A DNA stretch of 64,000 nt from Paracoccus contaminans (GTDB lineage: Bacteria > Pseudomonadota > Alphaproteobacteria > Rhodobacterales > Rhodobacteraceae), in contig NZ_CP020612.1 in NCBI RefSeq assembly GCF_002105555.1, positions 2,348,001-2,412,000 of the forward strand, read 5' to 3'. Below the pieces are notes generated by a model. That model ran no database searches. It saw only the letters and a program-made list of their open reading frames with translations, and was not told where the DNA came from. The position numbers were made by a program, and so were the translations under genes. This document shows positions 55,836 through 64,000 of the stretch, piece after piece (the first letter of the stretch is position 1; each line of letters starts with the position of its first letter).

Positions 55836-56600
55836 TCATGTCAGGAATGCCTTGCCGATCACGGGGGTCGAGGGTGTCGCCATCTGCCGCGGCTCGATCG
55901 GGTCGGCGAGGAATGCGGCGCGGCCCGCCTCGGCGGCCAGCGCCATCGCGCGGGCCATCGCCGCCGGATCGCCCGCACGGGCGACCGCTGTGTTCAGCAG
56001 GATCGCGTCAAAGCCCAGCTCCATCGCCGCAGCCGCATGGCTGGGCAGGCCGATGCCTGCATCCACGACCAGCGGCACGTCGGGGAAGGCTGCCCGCAAG
56101 GCCCGCAGCCCATGCGGGTTGTTCAGGCCCAGGCCCGAGCCGATGGGCGCGCCCCAGGGCATCAGCACCTCGCAGCCCGCATCCAGCAGGCGGCCGCAGA
56201 CGGACAGATCCTCGGTGCAGTAGGGAAAGACCCTGAAGCCCTGCGCCGTCAATTCGCGCGCCGCCTCGACCAGCCCGAACAGGTCGGGGGACAAAAGGTC
56301 GGTATGGCCGATGACCTCGAGCTTGATCCAGGGCGTGCCCAGCAGCTCGCGCGCCATCTGCGCGGTCGTGATCGCCTCGCGCGCGGTATGGCAGCCTGCG
56401 GTGTTGGGCAGCAGGGGGACGCCAAGCCCCTCGATCAGGCGCAGGAAATCCTGCCCGCCCCCCGCCTCGCGGCGCAGGGATACAGTCGCGATCCCCGCGC
56501 CCGAGGCGCGGAACGCCTCGGCCAGGATCGCGGGGCTGGGATATTGCGCCGTGCCCAGCATCAGGGGCGAGGCGATCTCGGTTCCGTAAAAGACCGGCAT
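55836..56600 (-). CDS. thiG: Thiazole synthase
   Basis: Makes the thiazole phosphate from deoxyxylulose phosphate, dehydroglycine and ThiS thiocarboxylate. The 254 residues show the Schiff-base Lys in WIKLEVIGH near residue 94, [39 protein letters not shown], and [19 protein letters not shown]. It starts one base after the thiS stop. Confidence 0.96.
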   Translation of the reverse strand: MPVFYGTEIASPLMLGTAQYPSPAILAEAFRASGAGIATVSLRREAGGGQDFLRLIEGLGVPLLPNTAGCHTAREAITTAQMARELLGTPWIKLEVIGHTDLLSPDLFGLVEAARELTAQGFRVFPYCTEDLSVCGRLLDAGCEVLMPWGAPIGSGLGLNNPHGLRALRAAFPDVPLVVDAGIGLPSHAAAAMELGFDAILLNTAVARAGDPAAMARAMALAAEAGRAAFLADPIEPRQMATPSTPVIGKAFLT

Positions 56601-56601
56601 C

Positions 56602-56799
56602 TCAGCCCCCCTGCATCGGCGCGACGATTTCCAGCGCGTCGCCCGGCGACAGCGCGGTCCCGGCGCGGGCGGCGGCGGGGACGAAGGCGCCGTTCAGCGC
56701 GGTGGCGACCCGCGCCTCGGCCAGCCCCTCGGCCGCCAGCGCCTCGGCCACGGTCGCGGCCTCGATCTCGCGCCGCTCACCGTTGATCGTCAGTTTCAT
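56602..56799 (-). CDS. thiS: Sulfur carrier protein ThiS
   Basis: A 65-residue ubiquitin-like protein ending in Gly-Gly (IVAPMQGG), where ThiF adenylates and sulfur is attached. It starts [21 protein letters not shown] and contains [14 protein letters not shown], as in the family. Its start lies within the last 23 bases of thiO. Confidence 0.95.
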   Translation of the reverse strand: MKLTINGERREIEAATVAEALAAEGLAEARVATALNGAFVPAAARAGTALSPGDALEIVAPMQGG

Positions 56800-57763
56800 G
56801 CCAGAACTCCGGTTTTGCGCCTGTTTCGATGTGATCGGCCATCTGCATCGCAACCGCCGGGGCAAGCAGATAGCCATGGCGGTACAGCCCGTTGGCGTAG
56901 AGCCGCCCCCCCGCGCGGCCGATGCGGGGCAGGTTGTCGGGAAAGGCGGGCCGGGCGTCGGCGCCCAGCTCGACGATCTCGGCCTCGCCGAATGCGGGAT
57001 GCAGCGCATAGGCGGCGCTGAGCAGTTCCAGCACCGAACGGGCGGTGACGACGCCGCGCCGGTCTGATTCGATCATCGTCGCGCCCAGCATGTAAAGGCC
57101 GCCCCCCCGCGGGACGAGATAGATCGGCACGCGCGGGTGCAGCAGGCGGACGGGCCGCGACAGCGTCACCTCGGGGCAGCGCAGGACCAGCATCTCGCCC
57201 CGGACGCCGCGCAGGTCGGGCAGGATGTCGCGCGCGGCAAGGCCGCGGCAGTCGATGACCTGGCCGGGGCCGGCGGGCGGGGCTGCGGCCACGGTGATGC
57301 CGCGCCGCGCAAGCCCGCCATGCAGCGCCGCCAGCGCCGCGCGCGGGTCCAGATGCGCCTCGGCCGGAAAGAACAGGGCGCGGTCAAAGCGGCCGGCCAT
57401 ATCAGGCTCCAGCGCCGCCAGCGGGTCCGCGCCGATGACCTCGAACCCTTCGGTGCGGCGGGCAAAGCGGTCCAGCTCGCGCCGGTCGCGGGCCGGGGTC
57501 ACGACCAGCGTGCCGGCGCGGGTGACGCCGCCTGCATGGCGGTCCCACCAGTCGATCGCGGCGCGGCCGTAGCGCAGGACGGGTTCCTCGGCATTCTCGA
57601 ATTCGCAGCAGGGGGCCAGCATGCCGCCCGCCCACCAGGAACAGCCATGCCCGCCGGGGACGGGGTGGGGATCGACCAGGTGGACATCGGCACCGCGCGC
57701 CGCCAGTTCGGTTGCCAAGGCCAGGCCCAGAACGCCCGCGCCAAGGATGGTCACGCGGCTCAT
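56777..57763 (-). CDS. thiO: Glycine oxidase ThiO
   Basis: Oxidises glycine to the imine used by ThiG. The 328 residues begin with the FAD-binding motif [31 protein letters not shown] and have [19 protein letters not shown]-terminal FAD segment [37 protein letters not shown] closes the protein. ATG 57763 overlaps thiD by four bases. Use of thiO fits an aerobic thiazole route. Confidence 0.93.
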   Translation of the reverse strand: MSRVTILGAGVLGLALATELAARGADVHLVDPHPVPGGHGCSWWAGGMLAPCCEFENAEEPVLRYGRAAIDWWDRHAGGVTRAGTLVVTPARDRRELDRFARRTEGFEVIGADPLAALEPDMAGRFDRALFFPAEAHLDPRAALAALHGGLARRGITVAAAPPAGPGQVIDCRGLAARDILPDLRGVRGEMLVLRCPEVTLSRPVRLLHPRVPIYLVPRGGGLYMLGATMIESDRRGVVTARSVLELLSAAYALHPAFGEAEIVELGADARPAFPDNLPRIGRAGGRLYANGLYRHGYLLAPAVAMQMADHIETGAKPEFWHETDDQR

Positions 57764-58554
57764 GCCGGCCACCACTGATGAAAATGATGAACCGGCCCGT
57801 GGCCGCTGCCGATGCGCAGCCGGTCTGCGGCAAGGATGGCGCCATGCAGCCAGCCATGCGCGCGTTCCACCGCCGCCGGGACCGCCATCCCCTGTGCCAG
57901 CCCCGCCGCGATGGCCGAGGACAGGGTGCAGCCGGTGCCATGGGTATTGCGCGTGGCGAGGCGGGGGGCGGCATGGTCGCGGCGTTCCGGGCCGACCAGC
58001 CGGTCGGTGCAGATCGCCCCCCCGGCATGGCCGCCCTTCATCAGCACCCATCGCGGGCCGAGCGCAAGCAGCGCCTTTCCCTGCGCCAGCACCTCGGCCT
58101 CATCTTCGGCGGGGGCGCGGCCGAGCAGCCTGGCGGCCTCGGGCAGGTTCGGGGTCAGGACGGTGGCCTGCGGCAGAAGGCGGTCCTTCAGGGCGGCGAT
58201 GGCCTCGTCCTCGATCAACGGGTCGCCGGACTTGGCGATCATCACCGGGTCCAGCACCACGGGCAGCCCGCGCCCGGCCAGCGCGTCGGCGACCGCCCGT
58301 GCCGCTTCGGCCGAGCCGAGCATCCCGATCTTGACCGCGCGCACATCGAGATCGTCCAGCACCGCCCTGATCTGGGCATGGATCATCTGCGGGGGAATGG
58401 CATGGACCGCCGCGACTGTGCGGGTGTTCTGCGCCGTCACCGCGGTCAGCACGCTGGCGCCATAGACCCCAAGCGCCGAAAAGGTCTTGAGATCGGCCTG
58501 GATGCCGGCGCCGCCGCCGCTGTCGGACCCCGCGATGGTCAGGGCTATCGCCAT
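57760..58554 (-). CDS. thiD: Hydroxymethylpyrimidine/phosphomethylpyrimidine kinase
   Basis: Phosphorylates the pyrimidine twice. The 264-residue ribokinase-fold protein has [47 protein letters not shown], and the anion-hole [21 protein letters not shown] chose ATG 58554 ([11 protein letters not shown]), which follows GGGGG. It is the first gene of the operon, 68 bases after the TPP riboswitch. Confidence 0.95.
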   Translation of the reverse strand: MAIALTIAGSDSGGGAGIQADLKTFSALGVYGASVLTAVTAQNTRTVAAVHAIPPQMIHAQIRAVLDDLDVRAVKIGMLGSAEAARAVADALAGRGLPVVLDPVMIAKSGDPLIEDEAIAALKDRLLPQATVLTPNLPEAARLLGRAPAEDEAEVLAQGKALLALGPRWVLMKGGHAGGAICTDRLVGPERRDHAAPRLATRNTHGTGCTLSSAIAAGLAQGMAVPAAVERAHGWLHGAILAADRLRIGSGHGPVHHFHQWWPA

Positions 58555-58621
58555 GTCGTCCCCCACAGCCAGTGGGTCAGGCGGATGGGGGCAGGGGGGC
58601 CGCGCGTCCGCGCGACATGGC

Positions 58622-58705
58622 CCGTTCCCTTCGCCGGCATGACCCGGATCAGGTTCGATGGGTGCTGTGCCTGGCACATCTCAGCCCCGCGCGGGGCGCC
58701 CCAAC
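58622..58705 (-). promoter_or_regulatory. TPP riboswitch (thi box) of the thiamine operon
   Basis: The minus strand has the conserved pyrimidine-sensor helix with GGGGCTGAGATG, and the pyrophosphate-sensor part GAACCTGATCCGGGTCATGCC followed by GGCGAAGGGAA, closing on GGGGCGCC. These are the invariant THI-box bases. Between it and thiD, CCCCCA (58586-58591) can pair with TGGGGG (58560-58565) over the ribosome site, which suggests translational control. A weak promoter, TTGCAT-16-TACCTT, is at 58720-58747. Confidence 0.92.
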
Positions 58706-58725
58706 GAGCATTACCATGAAAGGTA

Positions 58726-58794
58726 GCATCCCCCGCAGGGGATGCAAGAGGGGCATGCCCGCCCGGGCAGCGGATCGGCGCCGCTGCGCGGCGC
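58726..58794 (-). terminator. Two hairpins after the glutamate dehydrogenase gene
   Basis: GCGCCGC and GCGGCGC with loop GCA (58778-58794) start directly at the gdh stop. A second stem, GCATCCCC and GGGGATGC with a 4-base loop, is at 58726-58745. Neither has a real T run. The second overlaps the possible thi promoter. Confidence 0.4.
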
Positions 58795-60267
58795 TTAGAG
58801 CCCCAGCGCCCGATAGGATGCGGCGATCCGCCCGATCGCCACCATGTAGGCGGCGGTGCGCAGATCGGGCACCCGGCCATCATCCTCCATCACGGCGAAC
58901 ATCTGCTGGAACGCGCCCCGCATGGTGTCATCCAGCCCCGAGCGCACCAGTTCCAGCTCGTCCGCGCCCCGCAGGTATTTCTGCTTGAAGCCTTCCGACA
59001 GCGTCCAGCCAAGCCCCTTGTCGGCCGACAGCCGTTCCAGCTCGTCGATGATCAGGCGGTGGCGCGCCTCCTCCTGCCGGCGCTCCATCCGGCCAAAGCT
59101 GATATGGCCGAGGTTCTTGACCCATTCGAAATAGCTGACCGTGACGCCCCCGGCATTGGCATAAAGATCGGGGACGATGACCACGCCCCGCTCGCGCAGC
59201 ATGGCGTCGGCTTCGGCGGTGATCGGGCCGTTGGCGGCCTCGATGACCAGCCGCGCGCGGATGGCGGCGGCATTGCCGGCGTGGATCACGCCTTCCATGG
59301 CGGCGGGAATCAGGATGTCGCAGTCCAGCCCCAGCGCCTTGGCGGAATCGGGTTCATAGGTCGCGCCGGGGAAATCCTTGACCCCGCCTGTGGCGCGCAG
59401 ATGGGTTTGCAGCGCGGCGATGTCCAGGCCGGCCTCGTTCATCACGGCGCCGTCGCGTTCGGCCACCGCAACGATCCGCGCGCCATCCTCGGCCGACAGG
59501 AACTGGGCTGCGTGAAAGCCCACATTGCCCAGGCCCTGCACCACGATCCGCTGGCCGTCCAGGCTGCCGGTCAGCCCGGCGCGGCGCAGCACCTCGGGCG
59601 TGCGGAACACCTCGCGCAGCGCATACTGAACGCCCCGGCCGGTTGCCTCGACCCGCCCCGCGATCCCGCCGAAGTTCAGCGGCTTGCCGGTGACGCAGGC
59701 ACGGGCGTTGATGTCCTCGGGGTGCAGGCGCTTGTAGGCGTCGGCCATCCAGGCCATCTCGCGTTCCCCGGTGCCCATGTCGGGCGCGGGGACGTTCTGG
59801 GACGGCGAGATCAGGCTGCGCCGCGACAGCTCGTAGGTAAAGCGGCGGGTGATCTGTTCCAGTTCCGCCTCGTCCCAGGCGCGCGGGTCGATGGTCAGCC
59901 CGCCCTTGGACCCGCCGAAGGGCAGCTCGACCAGCGCGCATTTGTAGCTCATCAGCGCGGCCAGCGCCTCGACCTCGTCCTGATCGACATTGGGGGCATA
60001 GCGGATGCCCCCCTTGACGGGTTCGTGATGTTCCGAATGGACCGAGCGATAGCCGGTGAAGGTATGGATCTGCCCGCGCAGCCGCACGCCGAAGCGCACG
60101 ACATAGGTCGAGTTGCAGACGCGGATCTTTTCCTCAAGCCCCGGCGCCAGGTCCATCAGCTGCGCGGCCTGGGTGAACATCCGGTCCACCGAATCCCTGA
60201 ACGATCCCTGCGGGGCGCCCGCCGGCGCATGCGGGGCCGGCCGGGGGGCGGGGGGTGTGGCGGTCAT
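58795..60267 (-). CDS. gdhA: Glutamate dehydrogenase (Glu/Leu/Phe/Val family)
   Basis: Interconverts glutamate and 2-oxoglutarate with NAD(P). The 490 residues have VKGGIRYAPNVDQDEVEALAALMSYKCALVELPFGGSKGGL with the catalytic Lys, PAPDMGTGEREMAWM, and the Rossmann motif VVQGLGNVGFHAAQFLS. The C-terminal half includes VIEAANGPITAEAD and DLYANAGGVTVSYFEW. The length and motifs suit a hexameric glutamate dehydrogenase. A Pro/Ala-rich lead of about 22 residues precedes the domain. ATG 60267 follows AAGGA. Confidence 0.92.
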   Translation of the reverse strand: MTATPPAPRPAPHAPAGAPQGSFRDSVDRMFTQAAQLMDLAPGLEEKIRVCNSTYVVRFGVRLRGQIHTFTGYRSVHSEHHEPVKGGIRYAPNVDQDEVEALAALMSYKCALVELPFGGSKGGLTIDPRAWDEAELEQITRRFTYELSRRSLISPSQNVPAPDMGTGEREMAWMADAYKRLHPEDINARACVTGKPLNFGGIAGRVEATGRGVQYALREVFRTPEVLRRAGLTGSLDGQRIVVQGLGNVGFHAAQFLSAEDGARIVAVAERDGAVMNEAGLDIAALQTHLRATGGVKDFPGATYEPDSAKALGLDCDILIPAAMEGVIHAGNAAAIRARLVIEAANGPITAEADAMLRERGVVIVPDLYANAGGVTVSYFEWVKNLGHISFGRMERRQEEARHRLIIDELERLSADKGLGWTLSEGFKQKYLRGADELELVRSGLDDTMRGAFQQMFAVMEDDGRVPDLRTAAYMVAIGRIAASYRALGL

Positions 60268-60403
60268 GGCAGAGCGGTCCTTTCGGTGGCGCCGCGCATG
60301 ATCCGCCGGGGACGGTGCGCGGCCGGAATGACTGCCCGAGCCTAGTCCCTGCACAGCGCCAAGGTCATCGGGCAACTTGCAGCGCCGCCGGGCCCATGGC
60401 CCG

Positions 60404-61708
60404 TCATTCTGCCCGGCGATCCGTCTTTTTGACCGGCCGGCCTGCGACATAGGTCTGCGCCACGGCCCGGTCGTCGCCCAGCGTCTGAAGGAGGAACAGT
60501 TCCTCGGCCAGCGTCCCGATCGTTTCGGCCCGCAGCGCCATGGCCGGGGTCGCGCGGGCGTCCAGCACCACCAGATCGGCGTCGGTCCCAGCATCCAGCG
60601 TGCCGATCCGGTCTGCCATCCCAAGCGCCAGCGCATTGCCCCGCGTCGCCCAGTGGAACGCCGCCAGCGGGGTCAGGCGCTGGCCGCGCAACTGGCTGAT
60701 CTTGTAGCCCTCGTCGAGGGTGCGCAGCATCGACCAGGACGTGCCCGCGCCGATGTCGGTCGCAATGCCTGTCACCACCCCGGCGGCGCGCAGCCCGTCC
60801 CGGTCGAACAGCCCCGATCCGAGGAACAGGTTCGAGGTGGGGCAGTGGATCGCCCGCGTCCCGGTTTCCGCCATCCGCGCGATCTCGCGCGGCGTCAGGT
60901 GAATGGCATGGCCCATCAGGCTGCGCGGACCCAGCAGGCCGTAGCGGTCATAGATGTCCAGATAGTCGCGCGCCTGGGGGTAAAGGCTCAGCGTCAGGTC
61001 GATTTCGGCCCGGTTCTCGCTCAGATGGGTCTGGACCGGCAGATGCGGATAGGCCGCCGCCAGCGCCCCCGCCGCCTCAAGCTGCGCCGGGGTCGAGGTG
61101 ATCGCAAAGCGCGGGGTGATCGCATAGGTCAGCCGCCCGCGCCCCGCCCATCGGTCGATCAGGGCGCGGCTGTCGTCATGGGACGACTGCGCGGTGTCCA
61201 GCACGCCCGCCGGGGCATTGCGGTCCATCATCACCTTGCCGCCCAGCATCGCCATGCCGCGCGCCTCGGCGGCCGAAAACAGCGCATCGACCGATGCCGG
61301 ATGGCTGGAGCCGAAGGCGCAGGCCGTCGTGGTCCCATGCGCCGTCAGCAGGTCGAGGAACGCGCCGGCAAGGCGCGCGGCATGCGCCGGGCCGGCAAAG
61401 GCCGCCTCGGCCGGAAAGGTGTAATCGTTCAGCCAGTCCAGCAATTCGGCGGCATAGCTGGCGACGATCTGCGTCTGCGGAAAATGGATATGCGGGTCGA
61501 TGAAGCCCGGCAGGATCAGATGCGGGCGGTGGTCGATCTGCAAGGCATCGGGATTGGCCCGTGCCAGGGCCGGCACCTCGCCGATGGCGGCGATGCGCCC
61601 CTCGCGGATCAGCAGCCCGCCATCCTCAATATAGCGGTGGCTGTCCGCGCTGTCCTCGGGGTCGGCGTGGAACGTCAGCAGGCGGCCGCGGATCAGGGTA
61701 TCGGTCAT
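60404..61708 (-). CDS. guaD: Guanine deaminase
   Basis: Deaminates guanine to xanthine. The 434-residue amidohydrolase has ILPGFIDPHIHFPQTQIVASYAAELLDWLNDYTFPAEAAF, strongly diagnostic of GuaD. Further metal ligands are in VQTHLSENRAEI and MGHAIHLT, and the Asp in IATDIGAGTSWSM. ATG 61708 overlaps the xdhC stop by four bases, so it follows the xanthine dehydrogenase genes in one transcript. Confidence 0.95.
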   Translation of the reverse strand: MTDTLIRGRLLTFHADPEDSADSHRYIEDGGLLIREGRIAAIGEVPALARANPDALQIDHRPHLILPGFIDPHIHFPQTQIVASYAAELLDWLNDYTFPAEAAFAGPAHAARLAGAFLDLLTAHGTTTACAFGSSHPASVDALFSAAEARGMAMLGGKVMMDRNAPAGVLDTAQSSHDDSRALIDRWAGRGRLTYAITPRFAITSTPAQLEAAGALAAAYPHLPVQTHLSENRAEIDLTLSLYPQARDYLDIYDRYGLLGPRSLMGHAIHLTPREIARMAETGTRAIHCPTSNLFLGSGLFDRDGLRAAGVVTGIATDIGAGTSWSMLRTLDEGYKISQLRGQRLTPLAAFHWATRGNALALGMADRIGTLDAGTDADLVVLDARATPAMALRAETIGTLAEELFLLQTLGDDRAVAQTYVAGRPVKKTDRRAE

Positions 61709-62490
61709 GCGCAAACCGTTTGATGGGCAAGAAGGGCGGCCATGATCTCGGCCGCGGCAAAGGCGGCGATGACGGCAGGGCGCTTGTCGCGCGGGGCGCC
61801 GGGCGCGATCGGGCAGGCCAGCCGCGCCGGATCGACGCCCATGCGGGCAGCATGGCGGGCAAAGCCGGCGCGCTTGCTGCGGCTGCCGATCATGCCGACA
61901 TAGGCCGCGTCCGGGCGTGCCAGCGCCTCGGCCGCAATCAGGAAATCCAGCGCGTGGTCATGGGTCATCACCACAAAGGCGGCGCCGGGCCCGGCGCGGC
62001 GGATCTCGGCCTCGGGGATGGGGGAGAGAATGGCGGGCAGACCGGCCGCCAGGGCCAGTTCTTCGGCCCGGCTGTCGATCAGCCGCGGCCGCAGCGGCAA
62101 GGGCAGCAGCGCATGGGCCAGCGCCCGGCCGACATGGCCGGCGCCGAAGATCAGCACCTCCGGCCCCGGCGGCGCGGGCGTTGCGGGCAGACGGTCGAGG
62201 CTCAGCGTGACGCGCCCGCCGCAGCACTGGCCGATCTCGGGGCCAAGGGGGATGTCCATGATCGCCGCCGCCTCGCCGCGAGCCAGCATCCGGCGCGCGC
62301 GGTCGATGGCCATGTATTCCAGCGCGCCGCCGCCGATGGTGCCGGTGACCCCAGCCGCACCGACGATCATCTCGGCCCCCCTCTCGCGCGGGGTCGAGCC
62401 GCGTGCCTCGGCGACCCGCACCCGCACGAGGATTTCTTCCTGGTCCAAATACCCATCCGGCGGCGCCGCCGGAACCGGCGGCCCGATCAT
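61705..62490 (-). CDS. xdhC: Xanthine dehydrogenase accessory protein XdhC
   Basis: Binds and sulfurates the molybdenum cofactor for insertion into xanthine dehydrogenase. The 261 residues begin with VRVRVAEARGSTPRERGAEMIV, followed by IGQCCGGRVTLSLDRL with the paired Cys and a Rossmann-like domain VLIFGAGHVGRALAHALL and AAYVGMIGSRSKRAGFARHAAR. It overlaps xdhB and guaD by four bases on either side. Confidence 0.94.
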   Translation of the reverse strand: MIGPPVPAAPPDGYLDQEEILVRVRVAEARGSTPRERGAEMIVGAAGVTGTIGGGALEYMAIDRARRMLARGEAAAIMDIPLGPEIGQCCGGRVTLSLDRLPATPAPPGPEVLIFGAGHVGRALAHALLPLPLRPRLIDSRAEELALAAGLPAILSPIPEAEIRRAGPGAAFVVMTHDHALDFLIAAEALARPDAAYVGMIGSRSKRAGFARHAARMGVDPARLACPIAPGAPRDKRPAVIAAFAAAEIMAALLAHQTVCA

Positions 62491-64000
62491 GCCGCCGCGC
62501 CCCGCAGCCGGCCCACCGCCATCAGCACCCGTTCCGGCGTCGCCGGCGCATCCAGCCGCGGGGCGATGCGATAGCCGGCGACCGAGGCAACGGCATGGCC
62601 GATCGCCTCGAACACCGAAATGCCCAGCATGAAGGGCGGCTCGCCCACCGCCTTGGACCGCTTGACGGTCGCCTCGGGGTTTTCCGACCACTCGGCCAGC
62701 CTGACGTTGAAGACCTTGGGCCGGTCCGATGCCAGCGGGATCTTGTAGGTCGATGGCGCATGGGTGCGCAGGCGGCCCGTATCATCCCAGACCAGTTCCT
62801 CGGATGTCAGCCAGCCGGTCCCCTGCACGAAGGCGCCCTCGACCTGCCCCTTGTCCAGCGCCGGGTTGATCGACCGGCCCACGTCATGCAGCACATCCAC
62901 CCGTTCAATCACGTATTCGCCGCTCAGCGTATCGACCGACACCTCGGAACAGGCCGCCCCATAGGCGAAATAGAAGAACGGCCGCCCGCGCCCCGCCTTG
63001 CGGTCCCAATGGATCTTGGGCGTGGCATAGAACCCCGTCGCCGACAGCTGGACACGCGCCAGATAGGCCAGCTGCGCCAGGTCCTCGAAAGCGATCACAT
63101 CCTCCCCGGCCGTGACGCGGTCGCCGGCGAAGCGGATCTGATCGGGCGTGACCTTTCGGGCCGCGCACAGGAATTCCGTCAGCCGCGCCTTGATCGTTTC
63201 GGCCGCGTCCAGCGCCGCCATGCCGTTCAGGTCGGTGCCCGACGAGGCGGCGGTGGCCGAGGTATTGGGAACCTTTTCGGTGGTGGTCCTGGTCACCCTG
63301 ATTCGGGCGATGTCCACGCCCAGCGCCTCGGCCACGATCTGGGCGATCTTGGTATGCAGGCCCTGGCCCATCTCGCACCCGCCATGGTTCACCTGGATCG
63401 AGCCGTCCGCATAGACATGGATCAGCGCGCCCGCCTGGTTGAAATGCGTGGCCGTGAAGCTGATCCCGAACTTGACCGGGGTCAGGGCGATGCCGCGGCG
63501 GATCGGGCTGCCGGCGGCGTCCATGCGGGCGTTGAAATCCAGCACCGCCTGCCGCCGCGCGCCATAGCCGCAGGACGACTCCAGCTCGTCCAGCAGACGG
63601 GGCAGGATCATGTCCTCGACCGTCTGGTGATAGGGGGTCAGCTGGCCGTTTTCGTAAAGATTGGCCCGCCGCACCGCCAGCGTGTCCTGCCCGGTCGCAT
63701 AGGCGATTTCCTCGATGATGCGTTCGGCGACGATCACGCCCTGCGGCCCGCCAAAGCCGCGAAAGGCGGTGTTCGACACCGTGTTGGTGCGCAAGGGGTG
63801 CGAGCGCAGCCGGACCGCCGGATAGTAATAGGCATTGTCGCCGTGAAACAGCGCCCGGTCCGTCACCGCCTGGCTCAGATCCGCCGAAAAGCCGCAGCGC
63901 GCATGCCAGTCTCCGATGACGGCGTGGATGCGGCCCCCGTCATCGAAGCCCACGGTGTAATCGACCAGGAAATCATGCCGCTTGCCAGTGGCGATCATGT
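62487..64000 (-). CDS. xdhB: Xanthine dehydrogenase molybdopterin-binding subunit, 5' end outside window
   Basis: Oxidises hypoxanthine and xanthine. About 504 residues are visible of a protein usually near 780, so the N-terminal third is missing. Visible blocks include the substrate-site region AFRGFGGPQGVIVAERIIEEIA, VNHGGCEMGQGLHTKIAQIVAEALG, SATAASSGTDLNGMAALDAAE, and PPFMLGISVFEAIGHAVASV. It is followed by xdhC with a 4-base overlap. Confidence 0.94.
   Translation of the reverse strand, partial: MIATGKRHDFLVDYTVGFDDGGRIHAVIGDWHARCGFSADLSQAVTDRALFHGDNAYYYPAVRLRSHPLRTNTVSNTAFRGFGGPQGVIVAERIIEEIAYATGQDTLAVRRANLYENGQLTPYHQTVEDMILPRLLDELESSCGYGARRQAVLDFNARMDAAGSPIRRGIALTPVKFGISFTATHFNQAGALIHVYADGSIQVNHGGCEMGQGLHTKIAQIVAEALGVDIARIRVTRTTTEKVPNTSATAASSGTDLNGMAALDAAETIKARLTEFLCAARKVTPDQIRFAGDRVTAGEDVIAFEDLAQLAYLARVQLSATGFYATPKIHWDRKAGRGRPFFYFAYGAACSEVSVDTLSGEYVIERVDVLHDVGRSINPALDKGQVEGAFVQGTGWLTSEELVWDDTGRLRTHAPSTYKIPLASDRPKVFNVRLAEWSENPEATVKRSKAVGEPPFMLGISVFEAIGHAVASVAGYRIAPRLDAPATPERVLMAVGRLRGAAA

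Overview
The window is a stretch of chromosome from a high-GC alphaproteobacterium, most likely Paracoccus or a close relative in the Rhodobacteraceae. The evidence is the very GC-rich third codon positions, a membrane-anchored cytochrome c552 (CycM) of the Paracoccus type, a DUF599 membrane protein, a RatA/Coq10 protein beside a tiny membrane protein, and the ffs / dnaX / ybaB / recR neighbourhood. There are no rRNA genes, insertion sequences, CRISPR arrays or phage genes. It reads as core and metabolic chromosome, with one tRNA-Val and the SRP RNA.

Layout. 1-1.7 kb: end of hutF and the convergent hutC repressor (histidine degradation). 2.0 kb: tRNA-Val(UAC). 2.3-11.9 kb: leucine/isovalerate (liu) degradation cluster, namely isovaleryl-CoA dehydrogenase, an acyl-CoA synthetase, an opposed ompW, methylcrotonyl-CoA carboxylase beta and alpha, a GST, HMG-CoA lyase and methylglutaconyl-CoA hydratase. 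12.3-14.2 kb: MFS exporter and DUF599 protein. 14.3-18.3 kb: glycolate oxidase glcDEF. 18.5 kb: small heat-shock protein with a likely RpoH promoter and RNA thermometer. 19-24 kb: thioesterase, recR, ybaB, dnaX, nudC, a lipoprotein, ffs. 24.1-26.1 kb: SRPBCC protein, prephenate dehydratase, cytochrome c552. 26.3-33.3 kb: yejABEF-type peptide importer plus a coupled glycosyltransferase. 33.6-36.2 kb: ilvN, a small ORF, ilvB. 36.4-42.2 kb: bpt, glnE, MFS transporter, eda. 42.3-44.3 kb: a ygiB/ygiC pair, both frameshifted. 44.6-49.7 kb: ybjN-like, proC, csaA, hydroxyacid dehydrogenase, csbD, DUF1045, a tiny membrane protein, RatA/Coq10, sulfotransferase. 49.8-51.1 kb: DUF4202 protein coupled to a CbiX-type chelatase. 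51.1-58.7 kb: a ten-gene thiamine operon under one TPP riboswitch. 58.8-64 kb: glutamate dehydrogenase, guanine deaminase, xdhC and the 3' part of xdhB (purine degradation).

How the genes work together. The liu genes take isovaleryl-CoA to acetoacetate and acetyl-CoA, and a TGAAC-N4-GTTCA palindrome sits on the predicted start of transcription. The thiamine operon joins thiazole synthesis (thiO, thiS, thiG, thiF), pyrimidine salvage (thiXYZ, tenA), kinase (thiD) and coupling (thiE). Its only visible control is the riboswitch ahead of thiD. Guanine deaminase and the xanthine dehydrogenase genes form one overlapping purine-catabolic unit.

Two things stand out beyond gene content. First, four genes carry a single-base frameshift, each in a G or C run of 6-7, and each is repaired by adding one base to the run. 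Second, a dispersed palindromic element with a GGATATT core occurs at least seven times. In two cases it lies in frame at the 5' end of a translationally coupled ABC ATPase gene, and once it supplies the C-terminus and stop codon of thiE.
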